Of a stretch of 64,000 bases of DNA, positions 10,900 through 20,454 are shown in pieces. The translations under genes and the position numbers were made by a program. The DNA comes from Methanogenium cariaci JCM 10550 (GTDB lineage: Archaea > Halobacteriota > Methanomicrobia > Methanomicrobiales > Methanomicrobiaceae): contig NZ_BBBG01000007.1 of the NCBI RefSeq assembly GCF_001315945.1, positions 39,087 through 103,086 on the forward strand, in the 5' to 3' direction. The first letter of the stretch is position 1, and every line of letters starts with the position of its first letter. Below the pieces are notes generated by a model. That model ran no database searches. It saw nothing but the letters and a program-made list of their open reading frames with translations, and was not told the DNA's origin.

Positions 10900-12913
10900 T
10901 TAGTTTCCTACCGGCTTAAGGCGAATTGACTCATTCTCCTTATACCGGCGCAGCATGTCCTGTGCGATTCCACTGGTCTTTGATATGATGATCTCACCAT
11001 TATCATTCACCGTTGCCGTGAACAGGTACTCTTTTCCGCCAAATACATCCACGATTCTCCCGCTGTTTTCCGGAGACATCACCGTGAGGTTCTTTTTGTC
11101 GACGTTCAGTTCAATGGACTGCCCGTTTGCAGAAACACCTTCCACGGATGGTCTGCCGTCCGCAGGAGCCTCTTCTTCCTTTGCGGGTCCGAATTCTGAA
11201 AACGGCTTTATATCGATACCGATACTCAGTTTATTGACAATACCTGCAACATTTTTCCCTCCTTTTCCAATTGCAGCAGGCACATCCCGGTCATCGATAT
11301 ATACGACGGCCTTATTGTCGGAGAGCATCTTTACTTCTATTGGCCCGTCAGTAAACCGCCCGAGTTCCTGTTTGATCTCACGTCCTGCCAGATTCCACGC
11401 AAGATTTTCATCTTCCGGCGGCACCTCCTTTTTCTCCTCCGGGGGCTCTTTGCTAATCTTCTTTGCTGCAGGGGGGTTGTTGTTCTTTCTTGTGTGAAGG
11501 AGCAGGGACTGGTGCAGGTGCAGGTGCAGGTGCAGGCGCAGGCGCTGCTCCCTGCATCTCTGCAGGCAGCACAATAGTCTGCCCTTCGTAGCAGAATACC
11601 TCACATGCAGTAGCATCATCTGCACAACGTGATAGCCTGATGATCGGGCAATTTTTTGAGAGATCCTGCATCCCGCTCGGTTTTCCTACGACCAAAGATA
11701 TCCGGTACACAGATAACTCCGCATTTTCATCAACAAAAATCAGGGTGTCGACGGCGTTTGCGAGAGTACTAAAATCAATCCGGTTAATAAACCGCTGCAG
11801 GGCATCACAGGGTGTACGGGAATGGACGATGCCAATGGTGCCGACTCCTGCAAGGCGCATATCCGTATATACCTCGAAATCTTCCTCTACGCGGATTTCA
11901 TCAAATATGACATGGTCCGGGCGTGTGAGTATCAGCACCTCTCCGGTCTTCTTCATGCTGCCGTCAAGTGTGGAGAACTGGGTGACCGAATCAGGTACCT
12001 GAAGATCACGTGGATTTTCCATCGTACAGACCTGATGTCCGGATTCCATAAGGAAGGCTGCGATGTTCTGGGCGAGCGTGGTCTTTCCGGAACCCGGCGG
12101 GCCTGCAATAAGAATGCCGGATGATTTTTGTAACAGGTGCTTTTTAATTTCCGGGGCGAGTGATTTAGGATCATACTGCTCCCTGAGCACCGGTCTGAAC
12201 GCAGTGATGGCCATGCCATCAGAGAACGGCCGGCGCACAATTGCAATTCTCATCGAACCTATCTGAACGACGGTCACTCCTTTGCGTTCGACTTCAACAA
12301 ATCCGTCAGGGTCGCGTTTGGCCCGTTCCAGTATCTCCTGGGCCATCTGTCGGAGTTCATACTCGGAAAGGGGGGGATTTTCACGAAGTGTTACCAGATC
12401 GGAGCGTTCGATATTTCCTTTTCGTGCCGTGGGTTTTACCCGTTCTTTCAGATGTACTGAGATCGTTGTTTCATCAAAAAACTGATCAATACTCAGGGGG
12501 GGTGAAAATTCTCCCGGCTGGGGGGGTTTGAGATACAGCACGTCCAGACCTTTTGCCTTTGCCACCTCTGCCTGCACGATGTCACTGGTTATAAATTTGA
12601 CATCGTCGTATTCCAGTGCGACATTGCGAATCAGTGCATCTATCTCGCCGCCGCTTGCCAGTTTCACCTGTTCAAGACTGGGCCGTTTTCCGACATATTG
12701 TAATTCAATGATTCCTTTGCCAGCCATATCTGAAAGTTGCTGGAGTTCTATCAAACCGCTAAATCCTATTTCCCGTCCCTGATTTGCCTGAGATTCGAGT
12801 TCAGCCACAACAGCTTCCGGTATTATTATTGTATAACCGTTATATTCTCCCTCCTGTATCATGGAGGTGATGCGTCCGTCTATTACAACGCTTGTATCGG
12901 GTACTAATATCAT
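10900..12913 (-). CDS. PIN domain - ATPase - KH domain protein (COG1855; frameshifted)
   Basis: Archaeal fusion protein. Residues 1-125 form a PIN domain (ILVPDTSVVIDGRI, ITSDIVQAEVAKAKGLDVLY); residues 240-400 form a PilT/VirB11-type ATPase with Walker A GPPGSGKTTLAQ and Walker B DHVIFDEIRVEEDFEV; the C-terminal part carries a KH RNA-binding motif (VPAAIGKGGKNVAGI). Between them is a low-complexity alanine-proline linker whose DNA is a run of 6-base repeats near 11515-11550. A G7 tract near 11470 breaks the frame just after that linker. The biological role is unknown in the family; an RNA-processing role is suggested only by the domain set. Confidence 0.88.
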
Positions 12914-12974
12914 AAAAATATCACCAGACTAATATGGTGTCACTCATCCTTTTTATCATATGCCTCATCTGGAT

Positions 12975-13307
12975 TTACCAGCCTGCGCGCGATGATTTTC
13001 CGTCCAGTTCACGGAAAAAGCAGGTTTCGTATCCGGTATGGCAGGGCACACCGGTCTGGTGCACCATATAGAGGAGGGTGTCAGCATCACAATCCACCCG
13101 TATCGTCTCTATTTTCTGAAAATGTCCTGACTCTTCTCCTTTTTTCCAGATACGGCCTCTGCTGCGGGAAAAGTAATGTGCATATCCTGTGGACCGGGTC
13201 AAAGAGAGGGCCTCGGTATTGGCATATGCAAGCATCAGCACCCGCCCGGTCTCTGCGTCCTGTGTGATCACAGGCACCAGTCCTGAACTATTGTACTTAA
13301 TATCCAT
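12975..13307 (-). CDS. hisI: Phosphoribosyl-AMP cyclohydrolase
   Basis: Third step of histidine biosynthesis: hydrolytic opening of the purine ring of PR-AMP. The 110-residue protein is complete and carries the family signatures [41 protein letters not shown] and the metal-binding cysteine region [14 protein letters not shown]. It is a stand-alone HisI, not fused to HisE. The next gene downstream, the A24 peptidase, is actually upstream on this strand and ends four bases before the hisI ATG, so the two may be co-transcribed although they are functionally unrelated. Confidence 0.95.
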   Translation of the reverse strand: MDIKYNSSGLVPVITQDAETGRVLMLAYANTEALSLTRSTGYAHYFSRSRGRIWKKGEESGHFQKIETIRVDCDADTLLYMVHQTGVPCHTGYETCFFRELDGKSSRAGW

Positions 13308-13310
13308 CTA

Positions 13311-14126
13311 TCAGACAACTCCCGATAGTGCCAGTATTAGTATTGTCATAATATCACCAATAAAGAGTGCAGAAATAAATCCCGCGCAAATGGGAAGGAT
13401 GAACGGGACGCCATAGGAGATCCAGACGGTTCCCGCTTTCCGGTAGAGTCTCAGTTCCTCCTGATACTCCTTTGGATTTCGTTTGAAATCCCGGGTATAT
13501 AGTCTTCGTTCTCCGCGGATCATTCTGCGAATCGCCTCTCTGAACGAGAGGTAGCGGCGTGTCACCTCGCCATTCTCTCCTTCCGTGAACTCCTCCATGA
13601 CAAAACCGAATTCGTCCTGAATGGTGTCTCCGGCAACCGGAAACCCCCCCACGAACATGTAGCGGAGGGGGGGACCATGATTTTTCCTGAGGCAGTTCAT
13701 GGCAAATATGCCCAGAGGCGTCACCAGATTGAGCAGAACGGCATTCATGATCACCGAGATGGGGGGGAAGAACGCGATGATCGGGTAACCTGCATACGGT
13801 TCGGCGGGGAAGAGCGGTATGCACGCGGTAATGAAGATCATCGCCCATGCGTCCGCACCTCCGAAGAGGTGCAGGTAGGCGGAAGCGACGTAATAAAATA
13901 CACAGAGCATCGCTGACAAAAATAACAGGCCCAGCGCAAACCGCGGGGGGGAATCACTGAATAATCCTGCATACGTGAGCACCGCCATTGGAAGTGCAAC
14001 AACAAGCATGGGATACCATGTTTTAAACGGGACCCTACGTTCCCGCAGGTCCAGAACCGATGCGTAGATGAGAGTCAGGGCAATGGCCACTGAAGAGATG
14101 ATCAGTGTCTGGTAGATCATACTCAT
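13311..14126 (-). CDS. A24 family (type IV prepilin-like) peptidase
   Basis: Membrane aspartate protease of the archaeal preflagellin/prepilin peptidase group, 271 residues. Catalytic aspartates are placed in the usual contexts: the first in YASVLDLRERRVP near residue 27, the second in LFGGADAWAM near residue 93. Seven or so hydrophobic segments surround a soluble loop (residues 150-215) containing FREAIRRMIRGERRLYTRDF. The family removes class III signal peptides from archaellins and pilins. No pilin gene is nearby in the window, so the substrate is not indicated. Several PP or GG pairs coincide with seven-base tracts. Confidence 0.88.
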   Translation of the reverse strand: MSMIYQTLIISSVAIALTLIYASVLDLRERRVPFKTWYPMLVVALPMAVLTYAGLFSDSPPRFALGLLFLSAMLCVFYYVASAYLHLFGGADAWAMIFITACIPLFPAEPYAGYPIIAFFPPISVIMNAVLLNLVTPLGIFAMNCLRKNHGPPLRYMFVGGFPVAGDTIQDEFGFVMEEFTEGENGEVTRRYLSFREAIRRMIRGERRLYTRDFKRNPKEYQEELRLYRKAGTVWISYGVPFILPICAGFISALFIGDIMTILILALSGVV

Positions 14127-14348
14127 ACGTTGTCTGTAGTATCATTTTAATGCATAATCATGATCGGGATGCATGCAGACACGACCGGTGCTCGTGAATA
14201 TCGACACGGATTCTCTAAAAAAGGAACTACGATCAATCGCGAAGGGCGCTGATCCGAAACATACGGATTCATCAAAGTCTGGAACGGTTCCGAGAATCTC
14301 TCGGGTATTGTCGCATACAAAGAATCGGGTTCTAAAAAGGGGGGGTTA

Positions 14349-14421
14349 CGCCCAGGACGGAATTCGAATCCGTGTCGCAGCCGTGACAGGGCTGCATGAT
14401 AGGCCCCTACACTACCTGGGC
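14349..14421 (-). tRNA. tRNA-Asp (anticodon GTC)
   Basis: Acceptor stem GCCCAGG/CCTGGGC with discriminator G, anticodon stem CAGCC/GGCTG around loop CTGTCAC (anticodon GTC), T-arm ACGGA-TTCGAAT-TCCGT. No intron. G73 fits tRNA-Asp identity. It is followed on the same strand and about 23 bases away by the tRNA-Tyr gene. Confidence 0.95.
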
Positions 14422-14444
14422 ATTTCGCACGCACATTCGACAAG

Positions 14445-14554
14445 TCCCGCCTCCCGGAGTCGAACCGGGGGGGACATCGCGGTAGCCGCGCAGTTACCGT
14501 CTTCCGGCAAACTATACTACAGCCGCGCACTCTACCAGTCTGAGTTAAGGCGGG
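14445..14554 (-). tRNA. tRNA-Tyr (anticodon GTA) with 33-nt intron
   Basis: Minus strand. Acceptor stem CCCGCCT/AGGCGGG with C1-G72 and discriminator A, the archaeal tRNA-Tyr identity set. The anticodon loop is CTGTAG plus A, split after position 37 by an intron at 14484-14516, the usual archaeal tRNA-Tyr site. Exons restore the anticodon stem CGCGG/CCGCG. The T-arm is abnormal as written: seven Cs precede GGTTCG where a variable loop ATGTC plus stem CCCGG requires four, so three extra bases are present at 14467-14473. Confidence 0.93.
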
Positions 14555-14716
14555 CATTGCGCCGTGGTGCTCTACAATATACGACACGTCTGACCTTATA
14601 GTTTGTGTTTTGAATCGGATATTGCCCCATTTCATCCGACCCAATCATTATATTCGCGCCATACGTATAGAGGATCATGTCTCACAAACCATACGAGACC
14701 GGGATCGTCGCAGGAG

Positions 14717-16254
14717 ATGCGGCAGGTCGCCTTCTTCGGCGATTCGAAACGTATTCGGAATAACGTAACTGTTTTTGACACCACCCTGAGGGATGGTGAA
14801 CAGACACCGGGCGTGTCATTTACCCGTGATGAAAAGGTCACTATCGCACATCAGCTCTCGGATATTGGAGTTCATGCCATTGAAGCCGGGTTCCCTGCAT
14901 CGTCTGCCGATGAGAAAGGGTTTGTACGGGAAATTATCTCAGAAGGACTGGAGAGTGACATCTGTGGTCTCGCGCGGGCGACCCGGGCGGATGTAGAGGC
15001 CTGCGCCGACTGTGGCGTAGACATCATCCATGTCTTTATCCCGACATCAGAGGTGCAGCGGGTGCACACCATCAGGAAGACCCACGAAGAGGTCGTCGAC
15101 ATCACGCGGTCAGTTGTCGGCTTTGCCCGTGACCATGCGGACCAGGTGATGTTTTCGGCGATGGACGCCACCCGCACCGGTATGGCTGAACTGACAGAGG
15201 TCTACCGGGCGGCGGTGGACGCCGGGGCAACGATTCTCAATGTGCCTGACACTGTGGGGGTGGCATCCCCCCCGTCGTCCATGAAAAAACTCGTGTCCGG
15301 CCTTGCAGACGCCCTCGCCTGCCCGCTTGATGTGCATTGTCACAATGATTTCGGCATGGCCGTCGCCAACACCCTGTCTGCGGTGGAGGGGGGCGCCTCC
15401 CAGGTACAGGTGACGGTCAACGGTATCGGCGAACGGGCCGGTAACGCTGACATCGCACAGACGGTGATGGCACTGGAGTCCATATGCGGCATCAGAACCG
15501 GCATCCGCACCGAACGACTGGTGGAGACATCCAGGACGGTCTCCCGCTTCTCCGGCATCTCTGTGGGCCCCATACAACCGGTTGTAGGGGGGGAGAATGC
15601 CTTCGCCCACGAAAGCGGCATACACGCACAGGGAGTGCTTGCAGATGCCAGCACCTTTGAACCCGGCATCATGACGCCGGAGATGGTTGGGCACCGCAGG
15701 AGGCTGAAACTGGGCAAACATGTCGGCCGCCATGCCGTCGCACGCATGCTCACTGATGCGCATATCGTCGTACAGGAGAGTGAACTGGACGAGATCGTGG
15801 CACAGGTAAAAGAAGTCTCAAACCGCGGCAGAAAGGTGACGGAGAACGATCTCTATGAGATTGCAGATATGGTTATTGGCGGGGCGGGGGTCGAAAAGAT
15901 CATCGTCCTCCATGACATCGCCATTATCAACGGAAATCACATCATGGCAACGGCCACGGTCAGGGCGAGTGTGAATGGAAAAGAGACGGTCTGCTGTAGG
16001 ATTGGAAACGGGCCGGTCGATGCTGCCATGAAGCGGTCGTTGGTATCGTCCCGGAAAAACTCGTGTTAAAGGAGTTTTCCGTATCTGCCATATCGGGAGG
16101 GAGTGATGCCATTGGTCACGTATCCATTGCGGTTGAGGATGCCCAGGGCAGTATCTACGATGCCGGTGCCTCGTCAGACGATATTGTCCTTGCATCGGCA
16201 GAGGCGATGATCAATGCACTGAACCTTGTCTATCGGTTGAAAAAAGGAGAATAA
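14717..16254 (+). CDS. leuA: LeuA family synthase, likely 2-isopropylmalate synthase (frameshifted)
   Basis: Condenses acetyl-CoA with a 2-oxo acid; in this family the usual product is 2-isopropylmalate for leucine, though homocitrate or citramalate synthase paralogues cannot be excluded. Motifs: TVFDTTLRDGEQTPGVSF near the start, the metal-binding HCHNDFGMAVAN, NGIGERAGN, and the C-terminal allosteric domain (NGNHIMATATVRASVNGKE to AMINALNLVYRLKKGE). The ATG at 14717 gives MRQVAFFGDSK, like other archaeal homologues; a longer reading to 14603 adds sequence reading through the tRNA-Tyr flank. The frame breaks near 16035 (expected AAMKAVVGIVPEKLVLKEFS). The stop abuts the convergent prefoldin gene. 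Confidence 0.85.
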
Positions 16255-16620
16255 TCAGTTTATTGAGGGTGCCGGGGGGGCACCTTCAAGCGCACCCTTT
16301 ATCTGGGCCTGGAGCTGCTCAAACTTGGTGGTGAGCGCTTTTTCCTGCTTCTCAAGTGATTTTATTCTGAGTTCAAATGTCTCGACCTTATCGGTCAGGT
16401 CGGCGATGACCTTCTCGCGATCCTGCTTCATCATCACGGTTCCGATGGTGACATAGACATCGGAGTCATCGGTGATGCCTCCAAGCTCCGTCTCTGCCTT
16501 GCGGGCTTCTTTTGCCATCATCTCAAACTGTGATTTCTGCTGAATAATGGTCCCGAGCTGCTGCTGGACCTGCTGGATCATTGCAATCTGATTCTGAATT
16601 TTCGGTGAAACGCCATTCAT
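16255..16620 (-). CDS. pfdB: Prefoldin subunit beta
   Basis: 121-residue subunit of the archaeal hexameric prefoldin chaperone, which holds unfolded proteins and passes them to the thermosome. Two long coiled-coil helices (residues 8-45 and 75-110, rich in Q, E, K) flank the beta hairpin TDDSDVYVTIGTVMM, as expected. It is the last gene of a minus-strand translation and protein-quality operon; its ATG overlaps the pcc1 stop as ATGA. A G/C tract at the C-terminus (EGAPPAPS) may be lengthened. Confidence 0.95.
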   Translation of the reverse strand: MNGVSPKIQNQIAMIQQVQQQLGTIIQQKSQFEMMAKEARKAETELGGITDDSDVYVTIGTVMMKQDREKVIADLTDKVETFELRIKSLEKQEKALTTKFEQLQAQIKGALEGAPPAPSIN

Positions 16621-16882
16621 TTCAATACTTCCTGCATCTCTTCTGCAATCATAATTATCCGGAGATACGAATTCACTGCCGCCCTGAGTGCGGAGATGTC
16701 CTCTCCCTCCACCGACAGGAGAAGTCTCCCGTCCGTCTCATGGGAGAGTGAGGCGGATGAACGCCCCCCCATGTCCCCCCCATCTCCGGAAGCGCAGCCG
16801 CATATACTACGTCAGGATTACTCGTCCTGATGTGAAACGCTGCTCTGTGTTCCCGGTGGTCTCTCTGCGATTCTGAGGACAT
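16617..16882 (-). CDS. pcc1: KEOPS complex subunit Pcc1 (frameshifted)
   Basis: Small subunit of KEOPS, which works with Kae1 to make t6A at position 37 of ANN-decoding tRNAs. The reconstructed product is about 85 residues: [18 protein letters not shown] at the N-terminus, SLSHETDGRLLLSVEGED, then SALRAAVNSYLRIIMIAEEM and QEVLK. The middle is disrupted by two adjacent C7 tracts near 16765-16785. The only available ATG, at 16882, lies inside the brix gene in another frame, giving a 65-base overlap. The stop overlaps the pfdB start as ATGA. Confidence 0.8.
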
Positions 16883-17265
16883 ATCCTTTCGCCTGTGCTC
16901 CATGAAACAGGATCTCTTTTGCACCTGCATCCGTACGGTGATATCCAGGCACTCTGCCAGTTCATGATACACCTTTTCGCTGCCGGTGCGGAGTCCCTTT
17001 TCCAGAGGCACGTCCCGGCGGGATACGGAAAATCCTGACAAAAATATCCCGGATATCGACTCACCGGAAACGTAAGTCTCAATCAGGGTTTTTCTCCCCC
17101 CCCTGCGTGAGACGACCAAAACGGGATCTCCCCAGGATAATACTTCATCAACCCCCTGCCTTCCCACGGGGGGGGAATATTTTCCCCCCCCAGTGCGAAT
17201 GCAAGGTCCTTTCCCAAGGTCCTCAGTTCCGGAGCTGGTTTCCGTGATGTTGTAACAAGCTTCAT
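16818..17265 (-). CDS. Brix domain ribosome biogenesis protein (frameshifted)
   Basis: Archaeal single-domain Brix/Imp4-like protein of about 148 residues, expected to act in ribosomal RNA maturation. N-terminus [20 protein letters not shown] is diagnostic; later segments are [40 protein letters not shown] and the C-terminal [20 protein letters not shown]. The frame changes at tracts near 17098, 17170-17190 and near 16920. The ATG overlaps the rpoP stop as ATGA. It continues in a different frame over the start of pcc1 before its TAA at 16818-16820. Confidence 0.85.
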
Positions 17266-17396
17266 CGGGCCTTGAGGGATTTTATCCCTGCCCCCCCGCG
17301 CTCTTTAAAGAGAATTCGGTGGCCGCAGTACGGACAGCGGACGTTAATGTCCACCTCGACCTTCTGCTTGCACCGGGCACACTTGTATCCAGACAC
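17262..17396 (-). CDS. rpoP: DNA-directed RNA polymerase subunit P (Rpo12)
   Basis: 44-residue zinc-binding RNA polymerase subunit. Two CxxC pairs are visible ([13 protein letters not shown] and [11 protein letters not shown]), followed by the conserved tail [14 protein letters not shown], which here reads KERGGAGI because of a G7 tract at 17291-17297. The start is GTG at 17396 after a GGAG 12 bases upstream; no ATG is available. It lies between L37Ae and Brix, the standard archaeal order, and overlaps brix by ATGA. Confidence 0.93.
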   Translation of the reverse strand: MSGYKCARCKQKVEVDINVRCPYCGHRILFKERGGAGIKSLKAR

Positions 17397-17406
17397 GACG
17401 GAGTCA

Positions 17407-17697
17407 CTACTCCTTGATCAGTGAACGTTCGATCGTACGGAGTGCGACCTTCAGATTGGGTGTCTGCGGCGCATATGCTCCACCGGCAAACTTGAAACCG
17501 CACTTGCGGCATTCCCAGATACCGGTACCCTTGCGGGCAACAGCCTGTGTGTCACAGCGTGGACAGACATGCTTCGCATGTGATACTGTCTCGATTTCGT
17601 TGACACGTTTTCTGAGGAACCGGCCATAGCGTGGCCCGAATCTGCCTGCACTTCCTGTAATACGTCCTTTTGCTCTCTGGTTTCTCTTTTTAGCCAT
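17407..17697 (-). CDS. rpl37A: 50S ribosomal protein L37Ae
   Basis: Intact 96-residue zinc ribbon ribosomal protein. N-terminus [20 protein letters not shown]; zinc ligands in [11 protein letters not shown] and [20 protein letters not shown]. It starts a set of tightly packed genes (rpl37A, rpoP, brix, pcc1, pfdB) and is preceded by a TATA-like element, so this group may have its own promoter within the larger cluster. Confidence 0.96.
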   Translation of the reverse strand: MAKKRNQRAKGRITGSAGRFGPRYGRFLRKRVNEIETVSHAKHVCPRCDTQAVARKGTGIWECRKCGFKFAGGAYAPQTPNLKVALRTIERSLIKE

Positions 17698-17724
17698 GTA
17701 ATATTGCCCCCCCTGATATGTCTG

Positions 17725-17733
17725 TATATATTT
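17725..17733 (-). promoter_or_regulatory. TATA-box-like element upstream of rpl37A
   Basis: On the minus strand the sequence AAATATATA lies about 28-36 bases before the rpl37A ATG, inside the gap after SBDS. Spacing fits an archaeal promoter with a very short leader. This is inference from position and composition only. Confidence 0.45.
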
Positions 17734-17747
17734 ACTCTCAACCTTTA

Positions 17748-18454
17748 TTAATCCTGATCAAGAATCTTCACTTCAGCGTCCCCCCCTTTGGTGAGACGGT
17801 TGATAAGTGAGTAGAATTCTTCCTGTATACCCGCAGGATGCGCACAACACAGATCCATGATCCGTCGTTCTGCCACTGGTCCCGCTCGATGGTTGTTGCC
17901 GTGCGGATTTCGCCATATGCCTTTGGTGCATAATCGGCAGGAATCTTCACGGCAAATTTCATCTCGGCAAACTTGATCGGAATTAATGGTCGTAATGCCT
18001 TTACGACATCCTTTACCTGCTCATCCACATGTTTGAACGGGTCCACACTGACCTTCGCCTGCTCCATTGCCATATCAATGCGCTGGGGAGGGTGAGGCAG
18101 TTTTGTCTGGGGATTAATCGCATTCCGGGAGATGAATGTTACAATCTGATTTCGCTTTTCCTCAGTCATCCGTTTCCGCTGTTCTGAGGTCAGGTGAATT
18201 TCCCCCCCTTTCCTGATGATACGCTCGGCGATCGGTTCGAATTCAACCGTATCAAATACCTTTTTCAGCGTCTCTTCAGGTGATTTTTCAGCTTTTGACG
18301 AATTTTCAAAGACGTACAATGCTGCCACTGCATCCTCTACCGGAATCTCGTCACCCTGCCGAATCGCAGCTGCGATGTCAGGGTCTACAAGGATCTCGAA
18401 CCGTTCTCCATGGCTCTCAAGCCGTGCGACAACTGCCTGGTCAAGCGGAATCAT
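17748..18454 (-). CDS. sbds: Ribosome assembly factor SBDS (frameshifted)
   Basis: Archaeal SBDS, which helps release the anti-association factor aIF6 from the 50S subunit. Features: N-terminal fold [20 protein letters not shown], the [20 protein letters not shown] region, [20 protein letters not shown], and the C-terminal domain [21 protein letters not shown] missing C near 17829 ([16 protein letters not shown] expected) shifts the frame, and a G7 tract near 17785 follows; the corrected protein ends EVKILDQD at 17748. It is located between psmA and rpl37A, a conserved archaeal arrangement. Confidence 0.93.
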
Positions 18455-18474
18455 ATCTCTGGTTCCCCCCCCAC

Positions 18475-19220
18475 CTATTCTTCTGAAGCCTGTTCCGGTT
18501 CAAACGTGGTGGTATATTCGCTGACTTCTGACTTGGTCATCTTCCGGAACATGCCGGTCTCGAGAGGTATGATGCCAATCTCAACATTGTCCACGTCAAA
18601 TTTGCCTTCTGTTGCAGCATACAATGCTTCAAGGCCAAGATTGATTGATGTGGCACAATCCATGTCGTCGCTGTACTTCTCGTCAAAGACCTTCATGACC
18701 GCAGGGCGGCCGGTGCCGATTCCCGTTGCCTTGTATTCCAGCAGGGTGCCGGACGGATCTGTCTCAAAGAGGCGAGGAGCTCCGTCACTCACACCGGCAA
18801 TCAGCAGTGCTGTGCCGTACGGGCGGGCACCGCCGAACTGGGTATATGTCTGCATATGGTCGCAGAGTTTCTTTGAGAGCGTCTCAATGTCTATTGATTC
18901 ATTATACGAGACACGGTTTACCTGGCATTCCACCCGGGCCCGGTCAACAAGTGCCCGTGCATCTCCGACAAGACCGGAGGATGCAACGGCAACGTGGCCG
19001 TCAATCTTGAATATTTTCTCAATTGATGTTTGTTCAAGGAGACGGGAGCTGACCCGTTTATCCACGATGAGCACAACCCCGTCTTTGCATTTGATACCGA
19101 CTGCGGTTGTTCCCCCCCTCTTTACTGCTTCACGGGCATACTCTACCTGGTACAGTCTGCCGTCAGGCTGAACACCGTAATCGCCCTGTCATATCCCATT
19201 TGTGCCTGCATTGGCTGCAT
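18475..19220 (-). CDS. psmA: Proteasome subunit alpha (frameshifted)
   Basis: Outer-ring alpha subunit of the archaeal 20S proteasome. The N-terminal gate segment is [18 protein letters not shown] followed by [17 protein letters not shown]; the core includes [29 protein letters not shown] and [19 protein letters not shown]. One C is missing near 19167 in VFSPDGR, breaking the frame shortly after the start; a second tract (KRGGTTAVG) adds a glycine in frame. The ATG overlaps the rnp2 stop. There is no beta subunit in the window. Confidence 0.95.
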
Positions 19221-19717
19221 CAGAAATCCTCCAAATCATCTGTATTTACGTACAGTGCTGTTGTTTGTTTAATACCCTGTTGAACTAAATCAACCTTTTG
19301 ACCTGAGATCCTGAGGATCCGATAGGTATTTTCGCCGATTTCACAATTCCCCCCCTCATCAGAGGGTGGCGGACGGGTTGTGATCTTTTTCTTTAGTCCG
19401 TGAATGGTGCCGGAGGTGGCAAACGGGTGCAACGCTACCGGGGGGGTGCCATCCACATTCGTCACGGTTGCAAGCACGGTCTCCACATCTGGTTCTGTAC
19501 CCCCCCGGATGCAGCGCAGGATCACAACACCCCTGTCACAGGATATGACACTGGTGCGCATTGATGCGGCGGCGTTGTCGCCAAACAACGAAGCCTCACA
19601 TCCCAGAATCGCATAGTGCATATCCCGTGCCGAAACGGGGGGGCACCACTGCGGCACCATCTCCGCTGCAATATAGCGCCAGTTCGGCCGCTGTGTCGGT
19701 GGCAGGGGGGGTCTCAT
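19220..19717 (-). CDS. rnp2: Ribonuclease P protein component 2 (Pop5)
   Basis: Protein subunit of archaeal RNase P, which removes tRNA 5' leaders. The product begins MRPPLPPTQRPNWRYIAAEM and contains MHYAILGCEASLFGDNAAAS and VISCDRGVVILRCIRG, all typical of Pop5. It is about 165 residues, longer than the catalytic core, with a C-terminal extension after LKKKITTR that runs to YVNTDDLEDF; the extension's family is not known to me. As written it is in one frame with rnp3 because of an eight-base C tract near 19737; the expected ATGA overlap between the two genes is at 19714-19717. Confidence 0.85.
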   Translation of the reverse strand: MRPPLPPTQRPNWRYIAAEMVPQWCPPVSARDMHYAILGCEASLFGDNAAASMRTSVISCDRGVVILRCIRGGTEPDVETVLATVTNVDGTPPVALHPFATSGTIHGLKKKITTRPPPSDEGGNCEIGENTYRILRISGQKVDLVQQGIKQTTALYVNTDDLEDF

Positions 19718-20366
19718 TCGATCACCTCCACGGACCGGGGGGGGTGACATCAGTTTTGCCGGGGTGGCAAGGGCGCTATCGACCTGCTCCTCATCAAGCC
19801 CCCCCGCCACCTTCCCCCCCAGAAGCGTGAATGCCCGGACAGACCGCAGGCTGGTGAGGGAGTGCCCACCGGAGGAGATGGTGAGCATAAATTCATATTT
19901 TTGGGACAAACGCCCGATTTCACGATACCGTTCCAGTGCCCGCTGTCTTCGCGGGCCGGACTCTGCAATGATACGCGACAGGTCAATATCCACGGCCACG
20001 CCCCGGTCTGCAGCCATCCGTGCACTGACATGATCAAAGGCCCGCTTGTCCGTATGGTAAATGCCCCGGAGAATGTGCAGGTGGAGATTCCCCAGAATCG
20101 CCCGGTTCAGGGCGGCATCTCCCGCATGCACCATCACGATGTCGGCCTTTGGTGCATTGCGGAGTGCATCCCTGCAGGACTTCACGGATTTTGCGGTGAT
20201 CTCTGCTCCCGAAAGGAAACGGACATTTCCTGCCGTGCAGCCCGCAGGAATCCCAACTGCAACGGCAGCGGTAAAGCCCCCGTCGCTCAAGTTCATCTGC
20301 GAGTCTCCGGAGGGTGGTATTCCCTACCGGGTATGGATAGATACATGCGTCAGCAGTTTTCATCAT
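19714..20366 (-). CDS. rnp3: Ribonuclease P protein component 3 (Rpp30; frameshifted)
   Basis: TIM-barrel RNase P subunit. The start MMKTADACIYPYPVGNTTLR is in one frame; after a G5 tract near 20280 the remainder follows in another: FTAAVAVGIPAGCTAGNVRF, KADIVMVHAGDAALNRAIL, GVAVDIDLSRII, KYEFMLTISSGGHSLTSLRS. The C-terminus MSPRSVEVIE-stop is recovered if the C8 tract near 19737 is read as four. It directly precedes rnp2, psmA and SBDS, the conserved order in methanogens. Confidence 0.88.
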
Positions 20367-20454
20367 AAAACCCCCCTGCGGCAGAAATAAATCATTCGTG
20401 TCAGCCGGAAACTGCCACATTTATCCCGGCAAAACAGTGGTAAAAGAAAAAGGG

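Noticed and set aside
14147..14644. Minus-strand frame spanning both tRNA-Asp and tRNA-Tyr
   Set aside because: It overlaps two structured tRNAs on the same strand and shows no protein motif.
19220..20296. A natural Rpp30-Pop5 fusion protein
   Set aside because: The single open frame arises from a C8 tract; reading it as four restores the rnp3 stop and the ATGA overlap with rnp2.
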